Of a DNA stretch of 64,000 bases, positions 55,014 to 64,000 are shown piece by piece. Below the pieces are notes generated by a model, which saw only the letters and a list, made by a program, of their open reading frames with translations, did no database searches and was not told the origin of the DNA. The number at the start of each line of letters is the position of its first letter. Positions within the stretch are counted from its first letter, which is position 1. The translations under genes and the position numbers were made by a program. Source of the stretch: Trichobilharzia regenti (Eukaryota; Platyhelminthes; Trematoda; Strigeidida; Schistosomatidae); contig OX235270.1 of assembly GCA_944472135.2 (NCBI GenBank), positions 71,805,168 to 71,869,167 on the forward strand, in the 5' to 3' direction.

Positions 55014-55723
55014 GAAGGAATTCCACCAAGACATGATCCGCGAGGTTATTTTTACTGTTTGTTTATGCGTGTGGTGTGTCATATCTGTTGGCGTTTTTTG
55101 GATTAATTGTGTTAACTCGTTGTTTTCGTATCTTGTTGTTATTGCGTAATTTTGTTAAAATTTTCGTCGTGATTACTTCGAAGTTGTGTCCACTCTTCTA
55201 CATCCGTGAATGAATTGATTGATGTTAAGGACAGCAGATGGGTTGTATACGCCGGGGAGGCTAGGCTATTGCTGAGAATGAAATGCACACGGAGATAATT
55301 GTTAGCTGCGGTCCGACACGCCGGAGAGAAAGAGTGTAAACGACTGAGGCTCGCATGCGTCACCGCTACTAGAACTGAGGCAGAATGAGTGACAAGCGAT
55401 TGCAGTGGTAATTGGTAGTGAGTAGATAAGAGGATGTGCGTAGAGTATCATAAGTTGGTGCTATGGTCACGTTGCATTCTGCAAGAGTCATTCTAGGAGT
55501 GGCGATTGTGTTGCAAGATGTCAAGAGGAGGTCTCTGTCTGGAGGCGCAGGTCGTCAGCGATGTGTGAGATTGTGCTGTGAGTATGCATGTGGTGTGTTG
55601 GCTTTTCTGTTTGTTTTCCATTTCAGCTCTGTCCGTGTGACCCAGGTTCTCGCAATGGCATCCAAGTCAACGTGTATTGGTTGTAATGGAAAAAAAGGGA
55701 TGGATCCCTTTTTTGTCGGGGAG

Positions 55724-56095
55724 TGTCAATGTAGTTGAAGATTGAACGATCAATTCTTGGTTGTTTGCTCAAACCCAACTTCCCCAATTTTCGCGGAGGC
55801 ATCAATACGACAGTCATCGTCTCATCGGTCGCTGTTCAGAAAGAAGCCAGGACAAAACCATCAGAAGTAATATTGTGATTTATTATTGTAATATTTGTTC
55901 ATAGACCCTAGTTTTAAAGCTTAATTTTAAAGTTGGCTATATGTTGGTGTTAAAATAAAGAATTCTCGAGTGGCCAATCGGTGTTTTGGTTTTTGCGTCC
56001 GTTATTACTAAGCGTTTGTGAGAAACTTCAAGGAACAGCGTAAGTCCCAGCGTAGCAAGAGCTGGGCATTGACGGTTTACGAGACTTGGCTGACA
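55724..56095 (+). repeat. BEL LTR B (3' LTR of BEL-2)
   Basis: 372 bp, TGTCAATG to GCTGACA. Contains AATAAA near 56015, a possible polyadenylation signal. Confidence 0.85.
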
Positions 56096-56322
56096 CCTGC
56101 TGCCGTCCGAAATTTAGCAGAATACTGGTGTTGTCACTTTACAGGAAACCTGTCCCCATTACTCCTATGATGACAATTTAGGATTCTAAATGTTTTCTAT
56201 GTATTCCGACAAGGGCTTGTTTGTTCGAGAAAAAAATATGGCGGATGTGTTGCAACTTTTATTCACTCAAAATAGTCCATTTCTAACAAAATTTTTTTCA
56301 AATTCTCGAATGACTACATTGA
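56096..56322. other. No supported gene
   Basis: 227 bases between LTR B and CR1-C; nothing recognised. Confidence 0.4.
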
Positions 56323-57415
56323 TTGCATCATTGTGAGATGTCTCCCGAAAGCAAATGCATTTATACTTCTAATGTTTATGTCTCTCGTGGCTGTACCATA
56401 TTGTATTTATCTATGTTCGCCGATGAATTCACCGCTTTTGCTGCAGCTTGTTTCGAGAACTCTTTATCAATAGTAACTGGCGACTTCAATGGGAGCGATT
56501 GCTCCTTCCTTATATCACTTGCTCATGACAATATTGTTAACTTTGCCACCCGTCTTGGTAAAAACTGGATCTAGTATTCATTAATGATGATTTAGGGAAC
56601 TTCGAGAATGTAGTGCAGAAGGAATTAGATAAAATGACTGCTTGGTCGTCCCTATGGAATCTCCAATTCAATCTGAACAAATGTGGCTGGATCTGCTTTG
56701 GCGCACCCTCAATTGACCTGAAATTAACGCTTCAATGCGCCAACCTAACCAGACTCCGAAGTGTCGTTGACCTAGGCCTTAGGTACTCTAGTGACTTGAC
56801 ATTCTCTGAGCAAGTAGCATCACAGACTAGAAAATCGAGGATGCTCTTAGGATGCACACTCAGGAACTTTCACGACAATGAAGCCAAGCTAATTTTGTAC
56901 AAAACATGTGTCAGACCACTACTAGAATACTGTCCATTTATTATAAGCAGCACTCGCACACGTGACAAGCTAAGGATGGAAAGTATCCAACGATATTTTA
57001 CCTCAAAACTACTTAGCTATGATTGCAAGAAAGACTACATCTCACGGTGCATGATCCTAAAACTTGACCCACTTTGGACAAGGCGACTTATTATAAACCT
57101 AATATTCTTCTTTAAGGTCCTTCACAAAATATCATTCTCAGGGAACAGGGACATACAATTCGCACAGGAAGGTTCTTACGATCTGCGTAACCAAACTTCC
57201 ACAGTGACAACTCATTCTTTTAGGTCAACACTCCGTGAAAACGTCTTCACAGTCATGTATTCTTAAATATGGAATAGCCTGCCCCTAGATGTCAGAACTT
57301 GCTCTTCGGTTACAAGCTTCAAACGCTCTCTATACAGACTGTTTCACTCTACTGATTATATTAATAAACTATTTACTCCTAGAACGAATCAACTACTAAT
57401 CTACTACAGCACCTA
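56323..57415 (+). pseudogene. CR1-C: internally deleted endonuclease/RT copy
   Basis: The first part (56323-56600) shows endonuclease remains: IVTGDFNGSDCSFL, ATRLGKN, then in another frame LDLVFIND. It jumps to the RT C-terminal half (56613-57266: LQFNLNKCGWICFG, VVDLGLRYSSDL, TCVRPLLEYCPF, KLDPLWTRRL). After a TAA at 57264-57266 the C-terminal WNSLPLDVRT and SFKRSLYRLF motifs continue. RT motifs A-C are missing. Same superfamily as CR1-A and CR1-B. Confidence 0.8.
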
Positions 57416-57544
57416 AAAACGCACTTCAACACCCTTAGCAATCTAAAAACTATAAATAAACTAGCAGCATGGATGCATAAAGACTGAGTACGGAACATAC
57501 AGGATTAGTTTACCCTTAGAAATAGGACGTGTCACTTTATTGTA

Positions 57545-57645
57545 ACCTTCAAACGCTTGCTATATAAACTGTTTTATTCCAAAGACTACCCCTACCAGAA
57601 CCCATTAATTACTTCTAAAACGCATCAGTCATTAGAACACTAAAA
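57545..57645 (+). repeat. Second 3' end of CR1-C
   Basis: Repeats the C-terminal coding end seen at about 57315-57400 with changes (TFKRLLYKLFYSKDY against SFKRSLYRLFHSTDY). A second truncated insertion or a short tandem duplication. Confidence 0.65.
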
Positions 57646-58565
57646 CGCTCAGACTCATTAATACACATTATGACACTAAATAAACTCTAAGACTTCGCAT
57701 AAATACGTGAAAAGACAACTATAATTAAAAGTAATTTTTTACTAATATGTTATAAAATTGACATAAACATTTACATATATACATTAATATCCTTTTAATG
57801 TTCACATACTTTCTATTTTTGGTACCCTGCTACTCCTATTCATCTTCTGGCCGAGGTCGAACAACCCTGCATCTAAACTGAAATGAGGATTAATTCCAAA
57901 CCATCTATATCATAACCACTCAAATTCCATGAACGATCCAATTCTACCACATGAAGACGCTGGCGAACATGCTGTAAATGAGTATTCATGATCTGAAATG
58001 AAGAAGCAACTGGTTTTCAAACAGTTTTCAACATTTTTCTGAACTTACGAATACAGTCCGCCATGCAGACACAAATGGCGCAAATGGAGAATTCTGGAAT
58101 CGACCTCGGCACCACTTGATGCAGTAAAACAACTTAACATGACCTTATCTAGTTTTCGCCTCCACGATCAAATTTCTTTCCTGTTATAAAACTACGATAA
58201 GACTGCTGAAAAATGGGATAAATATATCACTGATCTCAACATAATACATCAATAAACTTTAAACCAAGGGTGTTGCTCACAACAAAGTTATATAAGAGAA
58301 TTGACTTCAAGCTTTTTTTCCCAGATATCCGTATTACATTCATCTGATGTCTGGGTTTTTTTAATGCGAAGACAATATTTCTATATCTCTTTATGTGCTA
58401 CACAGACTTTATAGCAGACTGTTCCGACTGACTGTCATATCAGAGAGAACAACCAAACTGTAAATTCATCATATATCAAATTGTGTAATTTATATAATAA
58501 CTTATCCATGCCTGTACAATTGGTATGTTCATGCATAAACAGGAAGAAATATATTATTATTATAC
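57646..58565. other. No supported gene
   Basis: 920 bases of AT-rich DNA. A possible decayed coding stretch near 58010-58260 (MQTQMAQMENSGI) was not assignable. Confidence 0.4.
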
Positions 58566-59950
58566 CCACCATTTTCCTCAGGAATTGTGCTGATATTTTG
58601 TGTTATCCTCTCACTAACATTTTTAATGCTTCTTTTTCCGGTAACGTTCTACCTTTTGCATGGAAAAACATTAAAATTATCCCTATACCAAAACCATCTT
58701 CTGCTTCTGATATTAAATTTCGGCCTATTGCAATTACTTCCCTCTTTTTAAAATTGATGGAAAAATTACTTTTACTTCATCTTGAACCTGCTTTGAAACC
58801 TTTTAATGATCCTAAACAATTTGCATACAAACATGGTAGAAGTGCCTTGGATGCTGCGGTTGTCTTATATCACAATGTTGTCTCTTGTTTAGACAAAGGT
58901 GCTAAATATGTTCGTAGTGCTTTCTTAGACTACACATCTGCTTTTGACTCTGTACCTAGGGGCCTTTTGTTAAATAAGCTATCGTTGACACAAACAGGAT
59001 CCTGGGCAAAGAGTTGGTTGCATTCCTATTTTTCTGATAGAATGCAATATACTGCATATAACGGCAAATCTTCTTCTACCTCGCTTACAAAATCCGGTGT
59101 CCCACAAGGTGCTGTCCTCTCTCCTTTTCTTTTTTCTTTCTTCCTACATGACCTACCTCATTCAAACGAAACTAACTTTGTCAAATATGCAGATGATCTG
59201 ACTGTATCACTGCCTATCACTTCCGAGTCTGACAGCTCTAAACTTAATAGCTTTCTGTTGGACATCAACAACTGGTCCAAGTCAAATGGTCTTATATTAA
59301 ATCCTTCCAAATGTCAGGCGCTTGACTTTACTTTCAAGCATCGACGTGACTTACTTGAACTAGTTAACTCGCATGATCCCTGTAGCATAGATGGTACGGA
59401 AATTGAAACCAAATCAAGCATTAAATACCTTGGACTAGTTTTTTCCTCTGACCTTTCATGGTCATCCCATATCTTATCTATCTCTAAGAAAATGTTTCGT
59501 CTTACCTTCTACATTAAAAAGTTAAGACAATCAGGTATCAACCAACCTTTAGTTTTGCAATTTTTAAACTCCTGTATTTTACCTGTTGTACTCTATTGCT
59601 CCCCATTATTCTTTCCTGGGCTTCTCAAAAAAGATTATATTATATTACGAAGAGTATTAAATGCTGTGAGTAGAGCTTGTGGTCTGCCACTGCATGAGCT
59701 CGCTAATACTATAGTCGAGAGGCATATTAATTATTGTACGAAATGGGCAAAGGCTATAATGTCAGACCCTCTGCACCCCCTTTATTCACACCTGTCCCCT
59801 TGTATCTCATCAGGTAGGACGAGAAGTCAATATAAAAAGATATATGCTCGTACTACTAAGCATAGAAATTCTACAATACCCTATTTAGCGCGTACTTTAT
59901 GTGACGAAGACTCTGTTAGACGTGAAACTTACAAGTTACTATGTAATTAG
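58566..59950 (+). CDS. RT-J reverse transcriptase, open but 5'-truncated
   Basis: Uninterrupted frame to the TAG at 59950. RT motifs KFRPIAITSLFLKLMEKL, SAFLDYTSAFDSVPR (motif A), SGVPQGAVLSPFLFSFFL (motif B), VKYADDLTVSLP (motif C) and SNGLILNPSKC, then a C-terminal region with RTRSQYKKIYART and STIPYLARTLCDED. The frame also runs upstream to 58481, but that part does not match RT-J. Missing the endonuclease and first RT motifs; the best-preserved RT-J copy here. Confidence 0.85.
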
Positions 59951-60260
59951 CACAGTGAATCGACCCTTTTATCGTTTCATCTTTCTGTATTTTATGGTGT
60001 CACACTTTCTATCGTTTAAATCGTTACTCTGCTATTTTATTTTTAGTTGGTATTACTATTATTACTACAATTTTGTACTTTATACATATTTTTCTCCGTA
60101 TGGCACACAGTATTTTGATACGTAGCTGCTATAACAATCGTTTTATTACTATTATGTAATGGGTATTTTTAATTTTTTTGTCGTTTTTGAGTATATTAGA
60201 TGCAATATTGTACTGAAATGCTGAAAATTCCTTGCTGTATCATGAGTACTGTTTTATTAT
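58566..60260 (+). mobile_element. RT-J non-LTR element, 5'-truncated
   Basis: RT domain to the C-terminus plus about 300 bp of 3' noncoding DNA ending near ...ATATTGTACTGAAATGCTG. Same family as 31024-33180 and 7592-7935. The 5' end falls inside the RT. Confidence 0.85.
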
Positions 60261-60263
60261 TAA

Positions 60264-61020
60264 AAGACAACCTTAACAAGCTCAGATACACGTTGAAAGG
60301 CACTAACTAGGACTTATTTACAGAACAAACAATAGACGACACAATCACAAACACAACCGATTATCTTAAGTTCTGTTTCGAAATATGTTGTCCAACTTAC
60401 AACCGTTAACCTGAGAAGGGTTGCAGGCGTACTGGTGTAAGTCCTGCGATTCTTCAAAGGAATTCCATCGAGACATGATGCGAGTTTGTGTGTACTATGT
60501 GTATATATCTGTGGTGTGTCATATCAATTGGTGTTTTTTGGATTAATTGTGTTTACTCGTTGTTTCCGTACCTTGTTGTTATTGCGTAATGTTGTTAAAA
60601 TTTTCGTCGTGATTACTTCTGAAGTTGTTTCTTGTCTTCTACATCCGTGAATGAATTGATTGATGTTAAGGACAGCAGATGGGTCGTATACGCCGGGGAG
60701 GATATTTCTGAGAATGACATGCATACGGAGATAATGATTAGCTGTGGCATCTATGTTTGCGAATGAATGTTTCTATTTAGGCTGTGATGACACACGCCGG
60801 GGAGCTAGAGTGTAGACGACTGAGGCTTGCATACGTCACCGTCACGAGAACTGAAGCAGGATGACTGTGATTTTGCTGTGGGTGTGCCTGGTGTGTTGGC
60901 TTTTCTGCTTGGTTTCCATTTCAGCTCTGTCCGTGTGACCCAGCTTCTCGCAATGGCATCCAAGTCAACGTGTATTGGTCGCAATGGAAAATAGGGATGG
61001 ATCCCTTTTTTGCCGGGGAG
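60264..61020 (+). other. 3' internal region of an upstream BEL copy
   Basis: Matches parts of the BEL-2 3' noncoding region (54960-55723), including hairpin copy 4, ATCCGTGAATGAATTGATTG, and the GGGATGGATCCC inverted repeat before the LTR. It precedes LTR C. Confidence 0.7.
60415..60455 (+). ncRNA. BEL hairpin, copy 4
   Basis: Stem GAAGGGTTGCAGG / CCTGCGATTCTTC, all 13 positions paired (one more G-U than copy 3); loop CGTACTGGTGTAAGT. From a more diverged BEL copy, so its preserved pairing is informative. Confidence 0.6.
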
Positions 61021-61386
61021 TGTCAATGTAGTTGAAGATTGAACGATCAATTCTTGGTTGTTTGTTCAAACCCAACTCCTGCATATTTTTCTTGAGAGTC
61101 ATCCATCCATCAGTCATCTTCTCATCGTTCGCTGTTCACAGGAAGATAAAAAACTATGAGATGGATTACCGTGCTTTACTGTTATAACATTTATTTTAGA
61201 CCTTGTGTATAATAACCTTGTTGTTCGTTGCATGTTGGCGTAAGAATAAAGGATTCTTGAGTCGCCATTCAGTGTTCTGGTTTTGGCGTTGGTTAATACA
61301 AAGCGTTTCTGAAAGTCTTCGAGGGACAGCGTGAGGTCCAGCGTAGTAAGAGCTGGACTTTGACAGTTCATTGGAGATGGCTGACG
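61021..61386 (+). repeat. BEL LTR C
   Basis: About 366 bp, TGTCAATG to GCTGACG, diverged from LTRs A and B. It has BEL 3' internal sequence on its left and BEL 5' internal sequence (leader, gag) on its right, so one LTR is shared by two element bodies. Confidence 0.8.
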
Positions 61387-61433
61387 GCTTCTGATAGTTT
61401 CTGTTTGTCTTTCCTGGTGCCTGCAAGTCTTCT

Positions 61434-61895
61434 TTGGACGAGTATCATCTGGAAATTTTCTGGAATTTTTGGTCAAGTTCAATGATGCCTGGGTCAAAGA
61501 AGGGACAAAGCGTCTTGGAAGCAAGTTGGAAAGTAAGTAATGTTGAGTTGTCTGTTACATGTAATGATATGTGTGATGCTCAGCATGATGATTCTGTTGT
61601 TCATGTTTCGCCATTTAGGGGTAGTAAAGGTTTAAAAATAACTAAATTCGAGCCCCGCTCCTTTGACGGAAACCCAGCTGACTATCTACAGTTTGTAAAA
61701 GAGTTTGAAATCATGTTGAGTAGTTTTTTATTAAATGATGAAATGAAGTTGATGTATTCGATGAGGTACTGCACTGGAGTTGTTTCAAGGGCTATACAGT
61801 GCTGTAAGTTCATGCCTCATAACGAAGGATACTCCAAGGCTATGAGTATACTGCGTCAAAGATTCGGAAGACCTTCGATGACTGTAGGGAAATGA
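61434..61895 (+). pseudogene. gag: BEL-3 Gag N-terminal part
   Basis: BEL/Pao Gag of the DUF1759 type: LSVTCNDMCDAQHDD, KFEPRSFDGNPADYLQF, KEFEIMLSSFLLNDEMK, YCTGVVSRAIQCCKFM, MSILRQRFGRP and TVGK, then TGA. The start is uncertain; a one-base shift near the beginning is likely because BEL-1 supports another frame there. Truncated after about 150 residues; the sequence that follows is unrelated. Confidence 0.75.
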
Positions 61896-62102
61896 CTCAA
61901 ACTTGTTAAATAGTACTGTTCCTCACACGAAAATAGTCTGCGTTGATATCCTGAGACGAGAAGTCTTCATTGAATCATACTATGCCAAAAGGTGAAGCCC
62001 CTACTTGGATTAGATTATCCGCTCATTACAGCGATATTTTGGCCCAGACGGCCTGAAACACTGATCATTTTAAGCACTGTAATAAATTTCCTATCTTTGT
62101 AG
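61896..62102. other. Noncoding, ends in a splice-acceptor-like tract
   Basis: 207 bases. A pyrimidine-rich run CCTATCTTTGTAG ends at 62102. Confidence 0.4.
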
Positions 62103-62638
62103 GACCTACCAGTTTTACAGGCATGGATGAGTATTATTTAAATTGCAAGATTTTCGTTAATGGTGAAATTACATGGTTGCCGTCTTTGTCTTTAGTTTGT
62201 GGAAACAGTTCGCTAACTTGCCATTCTATGGAGCATACCAAGAAATATAGAAATATTGTCTCCGCATTAACAAAAACCGACACAATTATGTGTTGGACGG
62301 ATTACAATTGGGAAGAAATAAAGCCCGAAGTCAATTACCCCTTAAAAATTTTCGAACCCTTGTTAATTGATAAAATGATAATGATCACAAGGTCTGCATC
62401 CTGTGTGTCTTACTCTAGCACCTGTGTATCAACTCTCTTCACAACTTCCATTAACGCAACATTTCGCAATTCCCGCATGAATTTGACTGACGATAAGAAT
62501 AATATAGATTATAATTCAGACTTAAACCTATGTCTTGTAATCTATTTTTATAAAGATTCTAGAGGTTTTGTTTCAATTTTCCCAAATTTTAGTGTCATAA
62601 AACAGTGTTCCATTCCAAATTGCACTTGTCAAATATGA
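62103..62638 (+). CDS. Unidentified Cys-rich open frame, possible host exon
   Basis: Follows a good acceptor (TTTGTAG at 62096-62102) and stays open to a TGA at 62636-62638; ATG at 62123 gives 171 residues. Visible features: at least ten Cys, several N-glycosylation-type sites (NSS, NAT, NLT), and an ending IPNCTCQI. No RT, Gag or nuclease motif. It looks like an extracellular or lumenal segment, but I do not recognise the family. It may be the last exon of a host gene. A donor-like ACGGTATGT sits just after the stop. Confidence 0.4.
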
Positions 62639-62782
62639 TCATGTCTGTACAAACGGTATGTCAATCCTGTAAGTACTTATTTTATGTGGAATATGTTATA
62701 TTATCATATAACTCGACTGCACGACATCGAATCTGAATCTCAGTTTATATACAAGTTGGGCAGAAATCCGAAATAAGTGATG
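62639..62782. other. No supported gene
   Basis: Short AT-rich stretch between the exon-like frame and LTR D. Confidence 0.4.
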
Positions 62783-63104
62783 TGTCAGCCACGTCTCATA
62801 AACCGTTAATGCCCAGCTCTTGCTACGCTCGGGCCCACGCTGTTCCTTGAAGTTTTCAGAAACGCTTAGTTATAACGGACGAAAAAACCAAAACACCGAT
62901 TGGCCGCTTGAGAATTCTTTATTGTTACACCAACATATAAAAATAATAATTGAACTAAGGTTTCTGATGGTTTGCTACTGACTTCTTTCTGAACAGCGAC
63001 CGATGAGACGATGACTGTCGTATTGATGCCTCCGCGAAAATTGGGGAAGTTGATTTTGAGCAAACAACCATGAATTGATCGTTCAATCTTCAACTCCATT
63101 GACA
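62783..63104 (-). repeat. Solo BEL LTR D with 5-bp target duplication
   Basis: 322 bp, TGTCA...TGACA, minus orientation, matching LTR A but with internal deletions. TGATG at 62778-62782 and 63105-63109 is a perfect 5-bp target duplication, as expected for BEL/Pao. No internal sequence on either side, so it arose by LTR-LTR recombination. Confidence 0.9.
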
Positions 63105-63647
63105 TGATGTTTAATTTTCTCAGCGCCTACATCGGAAGCAGCACCCGTCAATGAAAACTAATACTGGTGAACGTCAGGCAGATTGATTTTACTACAGTGC
63201 GGTCAGATGCAATATACCGTTACGTGATCGTTCCGCATGAGTGATAAAAAAAACTTATATTATAACATTAATCAATGTTTTATTTTCTGTACTTGCAGGA
63301 AGATACCCAGGAGTCAACTGTCTGGACTAGGAAATACACGAATTGTATAACCTGAACATTAACGAAGACTAGCAAAACTGTTATACTCTGAGACTGTGCT
63401 CCCGCACCTTTTAAAAGTCAATTTCGCGGAATAAACGCTCTCCTGCGCATCTCGTGTTCTGCTTCCATTACCTGTGTGCCTGCTGGTTTGCCTGTTACAA
63501 ATTGGTGTCGGAGGTGTTCCACATTCAGTCTAAACATGTAATTCCATTGTGACCTTGGCGGCCTGTTCGAATTTTTGGGCCTGCTACCAAAATATCTACA
63601 TTTTGCATCCAGTTTACTGTTTACCAGCATACATTTATCACTTAAAT
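63105..63647. other. No supported gene
   Basis: About 540 bases between the solo LTR and the endonuclease start. It may include the 5' leader of the non-LTR element, but no ORF1 is visible. Confidence 0.4.
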
Positions 63648-64000
63648 ATGAATTCTAACAGAATCATTTACTCTCGTAACTTTATTAATGATTTACGACC
63701 AAATGACTTTCATATTCCAAAGAAACCAAGAAGGAAACATCGTAGTGGTTGGCAGAGAGCTCTCAAACGTACACCAATACACTTAACTACGGTCCCCGTC
63801 ATAATGAACTCAAACTGTCGCTCTCTGCCAAATAAGATAATGTACCTACAATCCCTGATGTCAACTGATACGTATCATAACACCGCCATAATCGCATTAC
63901 AAGAAACGTGGTTGCATGAACTGTATGATGACAACCTTATCTCACTAAAGGACTTTATTTTATTTCGTCAAGACCGTCAATGTTGTAATAAGAAAAATGG
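63648..64000 (+). CDS. Non-LTR retrotransposon endonuclease, N-terminus, runs off window
   Basis: Open from the ATG at 63648 to the window edge, 117 codons. A basic lead (KKPRRKHRSGWQRALKR) is followed by MNSNCRSLPNKIMYLQSL and IIALQETWLHEL, the Asn and Glu motifs that open the AP-endonuclease fold. It is the start of an ORF2; RT would lie beyond the window. No stop seen. Closest in style to CR1-C, but overlap is too small to compare. Confidence 0.75.
   Translation, partial: MNSNRIIYSRNFINDLRPNDFHIPKKPRRKHRSGWQRALKRTPIHLTTVPVIMNSNCRSLPNKIMYLQSLMSTDTYHNTAIIALQETWLHELYDDNLISLKDFILFRQDRQCCNKKN

Larger units (their letters stand above)
54394..55723 (+). other. BEL-2 3' noncoding region
   Basis: 1.33 kb between the Gag-tail stop and LTR B. 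The first 620 bases hold three repeats of about 190 bp with hairpins. The rest has no conserved frame. A perfect inverted repeat (arms AAAAAAGGGAT and ATCCCTTTTTT, spacer GG) lies at about 55690-55713, then GTCGGGGAG directly before the LTR as the likely polypurine tract. Confidence 0.7.
53571..56095 (+). mobile_element. BEL/Pao copy BEL-2 (5'-truncated)
   Basis: Gag tail, 3' noncoding region with three hairpins, polypurine-type end and 3' LTR (LTR B). Inverted relative to BEL-1, with near-identical sequence over about 1.6 kb. Confidence 0.75.

Overview
This window is eukaryotic repeat-rich DNA, AT-rich and made mostly of retrotransposons nested in one another. The best guess at the source is a flatworm, probably a trematode such as a schistosome relative (inference). 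The main reason is two LTR elements with a CHCC Gag box and a TGGTGAGCCC primer-binding site, features of the CsRn1 clade of Ty3/Gypsy elements known from flukes. They sit with Penelope-like (PLE), CR1-like and BEL/Pao elements. No rRNA, tRNA or CRISPR array was seen. Host sequence is limited to a few weak exon-like stretches (624-1067, 9391-9558, 62103-62638).

Layout. 1-7 kb: an intact, very young CsRn1-clade element (1112-6686) with LTRs that read identical and a CATG target duplication. 7-9 kb: debris (BEL Gag N-terminus, 3' end of a non-LTR element, a 64-base N gap, a PLE scrap). 9-15.9 kb: a long CR1-like element (CR1-A, minus strand) that splits a PLE. 15.9-45.5 kb: a very large inverted and tandem array built from two modules, a PLE (reverse transcriptase plus GIY-YIG nuclease; copies P1-P5) and a CCHC-type Gypsy element (G2a, G2b, G2c). 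The array is palindromic about 26.57-27.35 kb; arms run to about 15.9 and 37.5 kb, and one more unit is added in tandem on the right. The same abnormal joints and several of the same nonsense codons recur in different copies, so the array looks copied as DNA rather than built by independent insertions. Later insertions are a CsRn1-clade fragment inside P2 and a 5'-truncated non-LTR element inside G2b.

45.5-61.9 kb: BEL/Pao material. Two BEL copies face each other (45.5-53.3 kb and 53.6-56.1 kb); the left one carries a CR1-like insertion. A third starts at 61.0 kb. These copies have Gag but no recognisable Pol. Their long 3' noncoding region carries a hairpin repeated about every 190 bp, whose stem is kept by compensatory and wobble-compatible changes; this is the most novel signal in the window. 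56.3-60.3 kb holds two further non-LTR fragments. 62.8-63.1 kb is a solo BEL LTR with a 5-bp target duplication, and at 63.6 kb the endonuclease of another non-LTR element begins and runs off the end.

How the parts work. The CsRn1-clade copy is the only element here that looks autonomous from end to end. G2c has intact gag and pol but a 5'-truncated LTR. The PLE, CR1 and BEL copies are broken. Names such as G2a, P1, CR1-A, RT-J and BEL-1 are local labels used here, not database names.
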